Part shown: in pieces, positions 44,901 to 54,186 of the stretch
Position numbering within the stretch: the first letter of the stretch is position 1
Layout: each line of letters starts with the position of its first letter
Source of the DNA: Mastigamoeba balamuthi
Lineage: Eukaryota; Evosea; Mastigamoebida; Mastigamoebidae
NCBI GenBank assembly: GCA_902651635.1
Contig: CACRSC010000231.1
Coordinates: 56,024 to 120,023, forward strand
Reading direction: 5' to 3'
DNA length: 64,000 nt
Position numbers and translations under genes: made by a program
The notes under the pieces: generated by a model
The model's input: only the letters and a program-made list of their open reading frames with translations
Told to the model about the DNA's origin: nothing
The model's database searches: none

Positions 44901-45775
44901 CGGGCGGCGGCGAGCCGCGGATGAGCGCGCTGCAGATCGCCCGCCTGTGGCCGCCGGCCCCCGCGGCTGCGCACGTGGCGAGCCGCTCGGGGCTGACGAC
45001 GTCGCTGCGCGAGTCCGAGGACCAGTGCGCCACAGAGGACACGGGCACCGAGGCGACGGTGGAGGTCCGCGGGGCGGGGCTGACGCAGGAGGAGCGCGCG
45101 GCGGCCCGCGTGCTGCTGGAGCAGGCGCGCGAGGCGCCCGACAGGGTCTGGCCCAGCGGCATCGACGGGCGCACGCTCGCGCTGCTCTCGGCCGGGCGCA
45201 GGCCCAACCGCGAGCTCGTCGAGCGCTACATGGACCTCGTCTCTGCGCGCTGCGGGACCGCGCAGGCGACGTACCCGCGCTGCTACGTGCTGCCCTCGTC
45301 GTGGTACGACAGCATCTTCGAGGAGAAGCGGCCAGGCGTGCTGAGCTACGCGTACAAGAACGTCTGCGACGCGACCAACGGCGTCGACCTGCTGGGCTGG
45401 TACGACAAGGTCCTCGTGCCCATACCGCTCGGCGAGCACTGGTGCCTGGCCGTCGCCAACGTGGCCGAGAAGCGGCTCGAGTACTTTGACTCGCGCGGCG
45501 GCACCAACGACCGCTGCCTGACGACGGTCCGCAGGTTCCTCCGCGACGAGGCCAAGGCGCACGGCAAGCCCGACCCGCTCGTCGAGACGTGGAAGGTCTG
45601 GTGCCCCAGGGCCGGTGTCGAGATCCCCGCCCAGTTTGTCGACGCCGACTCGGGCGTCTTCTGCTGCGCCTTTGCCGACTGCGTCTCCCGCGACGCGGAG
45701 ATGGACTTCACGCAGGCCTCGGTGCCCGAGCTCCGCCTCGCGATGGCCCTCGAGCTCAGCATCGGCCACCAGTAG
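41985..45775 (+). CDS. Large protein with C-terminal Ulp1/SENP-like (C48) domain, catalytic Cys replaced by Ser
   Basis: Exons 41985-42573, 42907-43094, 43504-43907 and 43969-45775 join in exact phase to 995 aa. Intron 1 would use a GC donor (AAAG|gcgagc), giving LCDMAK-DADGMGEPTPEL. The N-terminus has a Pro run and helical segments, the middle is acidic then Gln-rich with a coiled-coil-like stretch (LAQELKEFRAEMRNAVQSLR). The last 200 residues follow the Ulp1 fold: catalytic His in PLGEHWCLAVANV (about 884), Asp in LEYFDSRGG (about 900), oxyanion Gln in EIPAQF, then ADSGVFCCAFADCV where active enzymes have DCG. The nucleophile Cys is Ser (codon TCG), so the domain may be an inactive SUMO/ubiquitin-like binder or an altered protease. 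The joining of exon 1 rests on the GC donor; the first exon could instead be a separate gene. Confidence 0.78.
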
Positions 45776-46546
45776 CGCGGCCTGCGGCCCCCGCAGACCT
45801 CTCCAGGAAACACCCACACACGAACTTCACTGGTCCCCGGATCGCCGGATCACCACCCTTCCCCTCCCCGCATCATCGACACACGCTGTGTAGCCTGCCC
45901 AAATATACCCACCCCTCCGCCTCAGCCCCACCGCCGCAAGTGACCATTGCCCGCTTCCCGCGCCAGAACTCCCTGTTCGCCTGGACTACTCTCGCCCTCA
46001 GCTCCCGACCAGCAGCAGCACTCACGCGCACAAACAGAGTTGACGATCGTGCTGATCGCACGAGACAAAGGTACTCTCGGGATCGATGAGCGGTCGAAGA
46101 TGGCTGGCTGAACAGAGCAGGGACCACCGTGTCTGAGCGGCTGCCATCGTGATCGACACCCCCACAGAGGAGAAGTGCAGGACGATGCTACCCGTGCTGT
46201 TGCCAGAGTCATTGGTCGCGGCGTCCAGCAGCATGCCGGCTTCCAGCCTCGGCGAGTATGCCAGGCCAGCTACCATATCCGGACGGGCTAGGGCTGCATT
46301 ATTGATACGTTGGTGACGTAGCTGGTAGAAGGCGGCAGAACGAGTGCAGATTGTTGCAGAACACTGCTGTACTATCGCTCAGAACAGATTGCGGATAGCC
46401 AGAACCAGGTATAGTCGGGCGTGAATTCGCGTGACGTAAGACAATATGAATAGGATCTGAGACACAGCGGTGATCGTAGCAACCCTCATTTTTTAGAACC
46501 CAAGGAACCAACGCATAGCACAAGCTACCTCTCTTCCTACCCTTCG
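45776..46546. other. Intergenic upstream of IRE1-like kinase A
   Basis: Mixed composition with no supportable gene. It separates the Ulp1-like stop from the kinase ATG; both are plus strand. Confidence 0.4.
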
Positions 46547-48730
46547 ATGCAAGCAAGACAGATGCGGCCGCAGTCACTGCAGGAGTTGCAGGTGTTGCTC
46601 AGCGACAACCACTGCCAGCTGATCGATGCGCACGTGCGGTTCTCGGTGGAGTACCCGGAGGAGCGCCTGAGGAACCGCCTGGAAATATGGCAGAGGTTCC
46701 AGCTGGGAATTCCTCAGTGGCTGGCGCCCTACTACGACAGAGACCATCCGGACAACGGCGAGTTCTGCGCCCGCTATAACCATAGGGTCGGGGCCGGCTG
46801 CTACAAGGGGAACAGCTGCTTTCTTCTGCACCGGTGTGTGCTCTGCTACAGCAACAGCCATGGGGCGTTCTTCCACACCGAGAGCGGCAACTATTGCTGC
46901 CGCTGGCAAAGAGTGTTTTTCGCCGAGCTCGCAGTCCTCAATCTCACCTTCGCCGAAATCGACATCATTGTCCAGTCTGCCCGTCGGGATCGAACAATAG
47001 CGAGGGCCTATCAGCAGCTTGATGAGCCGGCACAGCCCATAGTAGCCCCGCCGCCATACAGGGCAGCCCGCTCGACAGTTCCCTCTCCGGTCCCCGAGTA
47101 CGCCCCTGCACAGTTGCCTGTCCCGTCACCACTGCAACCTGTGGAAGCACCAGGTGCAACTTCTCCAGCACCCGTAGCCGCAGCAGCAGCAGCAGCACCA
47201 GCCTCGCCACCTCGCGACCAGGCCGGGCCTACGCCGAGGAGGGCGGATGCGGCGAGGAGGTCGTCCAGAAACCTCACCATTGTCCCAGACGTCGACTCCT
47301 CTTCACCCGCGAAGACGAGAGATGCAGGTGCCCCACTAGTTCCCAAGGTTGCAGCTGGAGAGGAGAGGGACGATGACTTCCTGGTTCCCCCATTTGACTG
47401 GACGATCAACATGATGCTGGACTCCCTGTCCAACAACGCCTCAGAAGGGGCAGGAAACCGCATCGTCGTGCACGTGAACTCGAGGCCGCACTGCCTTGGG
47501 TCGGCGGATCGTCAATCGGACACGGTTTCACTGTACCGTGCAGACGCCGTCCTATGTGGGATGCCGGTGCAGGTGGCAGTCAAATACTGGATGATTGCTA
47601 CAAAAAAGCAGAAGGACGAGTTCACGCAGGAGCTCGAAACCCTCCGCGAGCTTGCGCGCGACCTCTCGATCGTGCCGACGGTCTATTACTCGGGGTGCCC
47701 TCAGATGCCCAACGACAGGCAGCACACGTACGCCGTCATCGTCATGGAGCTGTGCGACATGGACCTGCGTCATTGCGTCTTGCGCTCAAACCAAGACACT
47801 GCAGAGGCCCTCTCCGTGGCAGAGAGGCGCTCGATCATCAGCCAGCTGGTCAAGGCCTACCACTACTGCCACGAGAGGAATATTGCTCACCGCGATGTAA
47901 AGCCCGAGAACGTCCTCGTCGTGCGCAACTCGGATGGCCACTGGCAGGTCAAGCTCTGCGACTTTGCTCTCAGCAAGCAAGTGAACACGGTGTCCCAGGC
48001 AATCAACACGGTCATCAACCCCCTGCCGCACGAGCTGCAGCAGATGTGGACGCCACCTGAGATGGTCGTGGGCAGCGCCTACAACATGCACTGCGATATA
48101 TGGGGCCTCGGCTGCCTGGCGTACTTCGTGGCCACGGGGCAGGTCCTGTTCCGCACTGCCGCTGAGCGTGACAACGAGGACGGACACGCGCAGCTCCTCC
48201 ACGACCACGATGTCAGCGACCCCAATCGCGGATATCTGAACGACTTCCCGATGTTGCCTGACCTCATCCTGGCCCTCGTGCACAACAATCCAGAGGACCG
48301 CATGCCGCTCACGGCCGCCATCAATCACCCGGCGCTATGGAGGCCCCAGCTCCTGTGTGACTTCGTGCAATGCCTCGCAAAGGAAGTCCAGCTCCAGCGC
48401 CAGGGTCAGTGGGAGGGGCTTATTGCCATCAGGAACGCCTCTGAAGCCGTTTTTACTGACGGAAGCACTGTTCAACCCTGGTGGCAACGTCTCTCAGAGC
48501 CCATGCAAGAGACGAGCAACTCGGCTGGTCCAGATTATAGCACCTCTACCGACGCCCTCGATATGCTGCGCTGGCTCAGCAACACTCTGAATATCAGCGC
48601 CACCTACCCGCCGTCGCTGCGGGAGAGGTTTATCGAGACTATCTGTGGTCTCTTCCCTCGCCTCGTTCCTATCCTCTGGGACATCGCCACACGCTTCTAT
48701 CCCTCAGTGTGCAACCTCTCTGAGTACTGA
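46547..48730 (+). CDS. IRE1/RNase L-like kinase + KEN-type domain with N-terminal Cys/His zinc finger (copy A)
   Basis: Single exon, 727 aa. Residues 73-118 hold a Cys/His cluster (C74, C85, C91, H95, C97, C100, H105, H110, C117, C118) like CCCH/RNA-binding fingers (GNSCFLLHRCVLCYSNSH). A Pro/Ala linker follows. The kinase domain (about 275-580) has beta-3 Lys in VAVKYW, the catalytic loop IAHRDVKPENVLV, and LCDFALSK, where DFG is DFA. After HPALWRPQLLCDFVQCLAKE, which resembles the IRE1 HPFFW junction, a helical domain ends with LDMLRWLSNTLN and FPRLVPILWDIA, in the layout of the IRE1/RNase L KEN ribonuclease. There is no signal peptide, luminal domain or membrane segment, so it is cytosolic. 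It is 45-60% identical by eye to copy B over the kinase, a tandem duplication. Confidence 0.82.
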   Translation: MQARQMRPQSLQELQVLLSDNHCQLIDAHVRFSVEYPEERLRNRLEIWQRFQLGIPQWLAPYYDRDHPDNGEFCARYNHRVGAGCYKGNSCFLLHRCVLCYSNSHGAFFHTESGNYCCRWQRVFFAELAVLNLTFAEIDIIVQSARRDRTIARAYQQLDEPAQPIVAPPPYRAARSTVPSPVPEYAPAQLPVPSPLQPVEAPGATSPAPVAAAAAAAPASPPRDQAGPTPRRADAARRSSRNLTIVPDVDSSSPAKTRDAGAPLVPKVAAGEERDDDFLVPPFDWTINMMLDSLSNNASEGAGNRIVVHVNSRPHCLGSADRQSDTVSLYRADAVLCGMPVQVAVKYWMIATKKQKDEFTQELETLRELARDLSIVPTVYYSGCPQMPNDRQHTYAVIVMELCDMDLRHCVLRSNQDTAEALSVAERRSIISQLVKAYHYCHERNIAHRDVKPENVLVVRNSDGHWQVKLCDFALSKQVNTVSQAINTVINPLPHELQQMWTPPEMVVGSAYNMHCDIWGLGCLAYFVATGQVLFRTAAERDNEDGHAQLLHDHDVSDPNRGYLNDFPMLPDLILALVHNNPEDRMPLTAAINHPALWRPQLLCDFVQCLAKEVQLQRQGQWEGLIAIRNASEAVFTDGSTVQPWWQRLSEPMQETSNSAGPDYSTSTDALDMLRWLSNTLNISATYPPSLRERFIETICGLFPRLVPILWDIATRFYPSVCNLSEY

Positions 48731-49391
48731 GTACTGAGAAGCCCTGTTCCTCCTTCCCCACTGTCTCCCACCGTCATTCACTGTTCCGCATCCCCCAGAA
48801 ACAACAAAGAAAGGCCCTCGCAGGACATAACCCGGTGTTGCTCTCTCACTTGGGGCACTCAATCCCCTGTCACGGAATTCGCAGAATTAAGGTGCAGTCT
48901 GGGTACAGTCGAATAACAGCTGTGACTACCCATGGCCACATGGCGCGTCAATCACACAGCCTCGGTCTACGACGCCAAATACCAGTGGATCAGCAGACCG
49001 GACTGAATGACAATGACGAGCGAGTCCGTGAGTTGCATGATGGAGTACGCGTGTTATTCAGTCTGAGAATACTAGTTGTGATGACGTGTACACATATCTA
49101 CCTGACGTCACACATCATTACGGAAAGGAAAACGCTTTACGGATCTCATGCTAACCTCGTGCGAATTCCCTACTTTTCCACAGGGCAGAATGAGTGCGAC
49201 CCATCGAAAACCGTAGAACACAGCTCTTTTTTCGTTCTGCTTGTGAAAATCATCATATTTCGTAACGTCAGATACTGTGAGGCTCACTCACATTCTTGTG
49301 ATACACTTCTTTTGCTAAGGAAGCAAACCCTGGTCACACATCTCGCCCGACCGAGAGTGCTCCCCCCTGACTGTGCATCGCAGCATCTCTA
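48731..49391. other. Intergenic between the tandem kinases
   Basis: This is the upstream region of copy B. A TGACGTCA palindrome lies at 49103-49110, about 285 bp before the ATG. No gene was seen. Confidence 0.4.
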
Positions 49392-50795
49392 ATGGCGGAA
49401 GAAGAGGTGGCCCCAACAATGCCCGTCACCGTCACGGCTCCATTCGACTGGAATATCAGCATCAACATGATGCTGGACTCCGTGGCTAACAACGCCGACG
49501 ACATCACCGGCTGCCATTTAGTCGTGCACGTGAACTCGCCAGAATATATCCTTGGCCCTGTACGCTCGGACGCGGTGTCACTCTGCCGCGCAGACGCCGT
49601 TCTGTGTGGTATGCCGGTGAAGGTGGCAGTCAAGTACTGGAACATCGCCTTGAGGAGACAGCAGGAGGAGTTTCAGCGGGAGGCCAACTCTCTCCATGAC
49701 CTCGCCCGAGAGCACGCCGTGGTGCCTACCGTGTACTGCTACGGATGCGCCCGGATGCCCAACGACCAACAAAACGTCTACGCAGTCCTTGTCATGGAGC
49801 TGTGCAACATGGACCTGCGCAGCTGCATTCTGCGCTCCAACCAGGACGCTGCAGAGGCCCTGTCCGTTGCCGAGAGGCGCTCGATCATAAGTCAGCTGGT
49901 CAAGGCCTACCACTACTGTCATGCGAAGAACATCGTGCACCGCGACGTCAAGCCTGAGAACGTTCTCGTCGTGCGCAATTCGGACCACTGGCAGGTCAAG
50001 CTCTGCGACTTTGCCCTCAGCAAGCGCGTGAGCGCGATGTCCCAGGCGCTCAACACGGTCATCAACCCCCTGCCGAACGAGCAGCAGCAGATGTGGACGC
50101 CGCCAGAGATGGTAGAGGGCAGCTACAACATGCGCTGCGACATCTGGGGCCTTGGCTGCCTGGCGTACTTCGTGGCCACGGGGCAGGTCCTGTTCCGCAC
50201 TGCCGCTGAGCGCGACAACGACGGCGGACACGCGCAGCTCCTCCGCGACCACGACGTCCTCGACAACAATGGCTTCCGCACCATGCACTACTTCCCGCTG
50301 TTGCCCGACCTTATCCTTTCGCTCGTCAAGAGCAACCCGAGGGACCGCATGCCGCTGGAGCTGGCCATTGGTCACCCGGCTTTGTGGCAACCCCTGCGCC
50401 TGTGCGACTTCCTGCGGTCGCTCGCAGAAGAGGGTTTGCGTGAGGGCCAGACCACGGGCGAGATCTCCCACTGGAGGGAACACGGAGTGCGTGCCATCAG
50501 GGAATCCTCTAGCCACATTCTGTCCTACGAGGGCGCTGATGACCACTGGTGGCATCGCCTCACCGACAACATGCGCCAGAGCATCAGGGGTACGTCGGTG
50601 TGGATCAAATCCAGGGACGTCTTCAATCTGCTGTGCTGGATCAACAACACCTTGAAGCACAGTGCCGATTTTCCACCGTCGCTGCAGGAGCAGTTCATAG
50701 ACGAGATCTGCCGCCTGTTCCCCCTCCTTGTTCCCACGCTCTGGGAAATCACCAGGGAGCACTGGCCCTCGAACTACTATTTGTTCGAGCACTGA
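49392..50795 (+). CDS. IRE1/RNase L-like kinase + KEN-type domain (copy B, no zinc finger)
   Basis: Single exon, 467 aa, starting just before the region homologous to copy A's kinase domain (FDWNISINMMLDSVANN versus FDWTINMMLDSLSNN), so it lacks the zinc finger and linker. The kinase motifs are VAVKYW, IVHRDVKPENVLV and LCDFALSK. The C-terminal domain runs from HPALWQPLRLCDFLRSLAEE to VFNLLCWINNTLKHSADFPP and FPLLVPTLWEIT. Aligned by eye to human IRE1, the nuclease triplet Arg905/Asn906/His910 reads Asn/Asn/His here and Ser/Asn/Ile in copy A, so copy B keeps two of three positions. Both copies share a distinctive insert (AAERDN..GHAQLL) in the kinase C-lobe. They may form a back-to-back dimer pair. 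Confidence 0.82.
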   Translation: MAEEEVAPTMPVTVTAPFDWNISINMMLDSVANNADDITGCHLVVHVNSPEYILGPVRSDAVSLCRADAVLCGMPVKVAVKYWNIALRRQQEEFQREANSLHDLAREHAVVPTVYCYGCARMPNDQQNVYAVLVMELCNMDLRSCILRSNQDAAEALSVAERRSIISQLVKAYHYCHAKNIVHRDVKPENVLVVRNSDHWQVKLCDFALSKRVSAMSQALNTVINPLPNEQQQMWTPPEMVEGSYNMRCDIWGLGCLAYFVATGQVLFRTAAERDNDGGHAQLLRDHDVLDNNGFRTMHYFPLLPDLILSLVKSNPRDRMPLELAIGHPALWQPLRLCDFLRSLAEEGLREGQTTGEISHWREHGVRAIRESSSHILSYEGADDHWWHRLTDNMRQSIRGTSVWIKSRDVFNLLCWINNTLKHSADFPPSLQEQFIDEICRLFPLLVPTLWEITREHWPSNYYLFEH

Positions 50796-51085
50796 CGAGT
50801 CCTGAGAACCGCCCCCCCCCTTTGTTTTTCGTTGAGCAGAACTGAGACCTTTCCTTCGCCCAGGCACATCAAACCGCCACCCAAGGCTTGGGCTTGTGCA
50901 CCACACTCGAATCACATAGACTGGGCCTCCAAGGCGGGTGAGCTCGCAAGAGTGAAAAAACAGATATCCCGGATTTCCAGGGGGCATATGAAACCAAACA
51001 GCCATTCGTTGCCCGATGCCCCTGATCATATTCTCTGAACGACTACCAACAGCACAGACCTCTAAAAAGAAAGGATATTAAGCTG
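50796..51085. other. Intergenic
   Basis: 3' flank of kinase copy B, with a short C run near 50812. No gene was recognised. Confidence 0.35.
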
Positions 51086-51264
51086 CAGGGTCACCAGATG
51101 AAGTAGTGGTGGGATCAACAAAGGGCGTCGTGATTCGCGAGCAGTTTCTAGAAAAAACGCGCCCGCGGAGGCCCCGGCGGCTCCGTCGCGGACTGAGGCG
51201 GCGAAGAGCACTTCCCCTCTGGAGCACGCAACACAGAGCAGGGTGAGAGTATCGGGCTCAGCTC
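51086..51264 (-). pseudogene. Fragment of a GNAT-like gene, paralogue of the gene at 57.3-58.9 kb
   Basis: Bases 51086-51200 match the C-terminal coding end of the GNAT-like gene (57297-57405) with scattered changes; on the minus strand both read LFAAxVRDGAAGASAGAF before the fragment loses frame. Bases about 51215-51255 then resemble that gene's intron (58105-58155; both contain caRcacagagcaggRgag and an atcggg). Most of the intact exon is missing between these parts, so the fragment is dead. The transposon at 51269 lies directly next to it, and DNA on the far side of the transposon (54046-54070, ttcggaattagaaatcg) continues the same intron similarity. Confidence 0.75.
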
Positions 51265-51268
51265 TTGA
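51265..51268. repeat. Target-site duplication, left (TTGA)
   Basis: TTGA directly abuts the left terminal repeat and is matched by 54042-54045 beside the right one. Confidence 0.6.
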
Positions 51269-51353
51269 AACAGAGGTTAAAACGAATTTTAAAAACTATC
51301 AAAAATTTGAAAAAGGAAAAATCAGAAAACAGCAAAAAGTAACGAAACAGAGA
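51269..51353 (+). repeat. Left terminal inverted repeat
   Basis: About 85 bp, nearly identical to the reverse complement of 53957-54041. Confidence 0.9.
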
Positions 51354-51490
51354 GAGCAATGACAAAAAACCAATGATAGAAAAAAAGAACATCATAATTT
51401 GAAAAGGATGAGGGTGAATTTGAAGGCAGAAAAACAAGAAAAAGAAGGCAGAGATAAAGGAAAAAACCCAGTAAGAATTTGAACAAAATA

Positions 51491-53822
51491 ATCGCCGGCG
51501 ATAATTGTAAAACATATGAAGAAAAACAGCAAGTGAGGAAGAGAACCATATTGTAACAACAAAGTGGTTTTTATTTAGACTTTATGTCAGTGAGAATCAG
51601 AGTGTGATGTGAGTCATTCTGATGCAGTGATGGTGTAGTATGCAATTGGCAGCAGAGAAAGAGGCACTTCATTTTCTTTCAGTAATAGGATAAAGTTAAA
51701 CATAATCTTTCCAAAGGTATTCATGTGCAAGTGGTAGTGTCTATCGCCGGCGATAGAAGTTGAAGAAATATCTAGATATATTTAGATATTGCTGAAATAT
51801 CTGAAGATATTTCAAAAAGATTCATTATTATAACTCATCTGCTAAGTAGCAGGTGGACTTCACTCACAGAGGAAGACTTATAAATGAATAATATCTTTAA
51901 ATATCTTATGCGTGACGTAAACGTGACGTAAAACGTGACGTCATCACAAAATATCTTTGTTGCTTAGATTTATCGCCGGCGATAAACACCTTTGTGAGAG
52001 ACTGATATAAGTTATCGCCGGCGATAAGATGCTTGTTATTATTCACAAATAGTTTTTGATCTTACTGTAGCTTTATGTCTGCATACTTTATCGCCGGCGA
52101 TAAAGAATTGGTGATCATTAATAGTTTGAGCAATGCTGTCCAGTCTTTGTTAATGCTAAACTGTTTAATCGCCGGCGATAACAATAGACTGATTGTTGAA
52201 TCTCAGACAATAGCAGTCAAAGACAACCAGATGAAGAAGGAAGAGTCCTTTTTCAATTAAGACAGAACAAAAGAAGGAAGCCTTAGAGAAGAAGAAGAAG
52301 GAAAAGAAAAAGGAGCATGATAAGCAGGCGAAGGAAGTGTGCAAGAGCATTGAGCAAAGCTGCTTAGCTGTGATGAAGGTGAAGAACAACTTCAACCAAT
52401 AACTACTTCCACTTCTCTTCCCTGATGGTATGTCATAAAGTCATTTATTGGTATAACACTGCTTCTTAAAGAAACCAAGGAGGAAATTGACACAAAGGGA
52501 GAGATCATTCAGCCAAAGCTGTTTGGCATCACATCAACTCTGAGTGTACTGCTGATAACAGCCTCCTACCAAGTCGGAGACATCCCTGTAATTCTGGAGG
52601 GTGGGGCTTCCACATGGGGGATTGTGCGCTGGGACCACATCAAAAACAGTAAGTACCTGTTTTCTCATTTTTCCAGATTTTGATAAATTCACGTTTTTCC
52701 ATTGATTTTCGCATTTTCAGCTCAGTTTTCGTGTTTAAAACACGTTTTTCTACCGTAATTTATACTACTTTTGTGAAATTTTGACCATAGCAAAAACTGG
52801 GGTTTGCAAAGGGGTACTTTGAGATGCAGACTCCTTGTGAGTGGCCATGCTCACCGAAAAATCAAGTCCCGTGGCTGGATGAGGTTTGCTGGGTGGGTAG
52901 TAGTTCTGAAGAAGGGGGCCCCAGACAAGAAGAACGTCTCCCGTATCTGCAGAGTGGCTGTTACTTACACCCAGGAACCCGAAGAGGCATTCAATTTCAC
53001 TGTACCACCATTTGATGAGGTGCAGTACATGTGCCTGGATGGCAACACATGATATCTCATTGCTTCTTGCCTGGACATGTAGGGTTTTATCGCCGGCGAT
53101 TAATCTAATATGTGTGTAGAAGAGAGATAATGAGCAAGGTGTAGTCATGGAGATTGTGATGACTGATGTTATTCTCACTGACAACCAGATCCTTGCACTG
53201 TCACATGGACTTCAGGCCCGTTCCTCACCCTGTGTAGGGTATGCTCCCTGTTGTTTCCTTGATTCACCAACTTCTTAGTACTGGTCTTTCTGACTCCTTC
53301 AGTAGGAACCCGAACTGGACCTGACCCAGGGTCATCTCTCCTGGCAGCACCCCAGGAAGTTGTGCTTTGTGAGGAAGCTCTTCGCATGAAGCACATCGTC
53401 TTCATCTTGGGAAAGCAACGGCTGAGCTTTGTCCTCCTGTTCATTCAACATCAGAGGAACCCAGGGAGAAAGATGCCAATTTTTCTTTGTTCCTTCTTTG
53501 TTCCTTTTAACAATTCAACATAGAGCATGTCAGCTACACAGGTGCAGGCTCCCATGAAACCACTTGAGTGCAACAAGAGCCAGAAAGAAGAAAACAGTCA
53601 AGTCTGAGAAAGAAGAGGAAGCAGACCAGGCACCGAACAAGGCACTCTCTCCTGTCTCCAAGAAGAGAAAGACAAAATAGAGTTACAGTTTCATTCTCAG
53701 TCTTACTTAAATCTGGTTCACTCTGTTCAGAGTTATTGAAACATGTTCTTTCATTGGTTTTGTGTTTCCTTATCGTTTTTCTTATGACTTCTTTTGGATT
53801 TCATTCTTCAATCGCCGGCGAT
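51491..53822. repeat. Eight dispersed copies of palindrome ATCGCCGGCGAT
   Basis: Perfect copies at 51491-51502, 51743-51754, 51972-51983, 52014-52025, 52090-52101, 52168-52179, 53089-53100 and 53811-53822. Most extend to TTATCGCCGGCGATAA. I saw none elsewhere in the window. Five cluster in 51743-52179. They stand out as GC-rich islands in very AT-rich DNA. Confidence 0.95.
52259..53052 (+). pseudogene. Coding remnant inside the transposon, unknown family
   Basis: Three plus-strand blocks look protein-coding: 52259-52402 is Lys/Glu-rich and coiled-coil-like (ALEKKKKEKKKEHDKQAKEV ... AVMKVKNNFNQ), 52468-52648 reads GITSTLSVLLITASYQVGDI and EGGASTWGIVRWDHIKN before a gtaagt donor, and about 52795-53052 reads RGTLRCRLLVSGHAHRKIKS, WMRFAGWVVVLKKGAP and FNFTVPPFDEVQYMC, ending CLDGNT-stop. 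Simple splicing of the last two blocks is out of frame, so the gene is probably broken. The final block vaguely resembles the last block of the other island (both have a V-P-P near the end followed by a V-Q/I-Q step), which is weak. Confidence 0.4.
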
Positions 53823-53956
53823 TAAGCAATATATGACTAAGCAATTTATTTTGGTTCTTTCTTTCTTGAATGTTGTCAACTTGAAACTGCTCAGTCCGTT
53901 TTTCCCTTCTTCTTTTTGGTGCTTTTCTTTTTTATCCTACAGGTTTACATTTCCCA

Positions 53957-54041
53957 TCTCTTTTTCGTTACTTTTTGCTGTTTTCTGATTTTTCCTTTTT
54001 CAAATTTTTGACAGTTTTTAAAATTCGTTTTAACCTCTGTT
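53957..54041 (-). repeat. Right terminal inverted repeat
   Basis: Reverse-complement partner of 51269-51353. Similarity fades beyond about 80 bp. Confidence 0.9.
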
Positions 54042-54045
54042 TTGA
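54042..54045. repeat. Target-site duplication, right (TTGA)
   Basis: TTGA matching the left flank of the element. Confidence 0.6.
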
Positions 54046-54186
54046 TTGGGACTTTCGGAATTAGAAATCGGGCTGAGGAGTTCTCCGACATTACCGCTTC
54101 TGATCCAGAATCAGTTGAGTGGCAAAATTCCTGTTGGGATGATGTCACAGATATCATCAGAATATTCAATTGCAGGCGGTGCAGAG

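Larger units (their letters stand above)
51269..54041. mobile_element. AT-rich DNA transposon with ~85-bp terminal inverted repeats
   Basis: The ends are inverted copies: left 51269-51353 begins AACAGAGGTTAAAACG, and right 53957-54041 is its reverse complement, with only two or three mismatches over about 80 bp. The flanking TTGA at 51265-51268 and 54042-54045 is a likely 4-bp target duplication. The 2,773-bp body is far richer in A/T than the host DNA and has eight copies of a 12-bp palindrome. Coding remnants are present but no intact transposase, so it looks non-autonomous or decayed. The superfamily is unassigned. Confidence 0.9.

Noticed and set aside
43949-45817. 622-aa minus-strand frame opposite the Ulp1-like gene
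   Set aside because: Antisense shadow; the plus strand has a recognisable peptidase fold.
51491-53822. CRISPR array in the palindromic repeats
   Set aside because: Repeats are only 12 bp, irregularly spaced and inside a eukaryotic transposon; no cas genes.
54046-54186. Start of the Crinkler/RHS gene at the ATG at 54046
   Set aside because: That ATG is 5 bases past the transposon end, in DNA matching a GNAT intron, so it is probably not original coding sequence.
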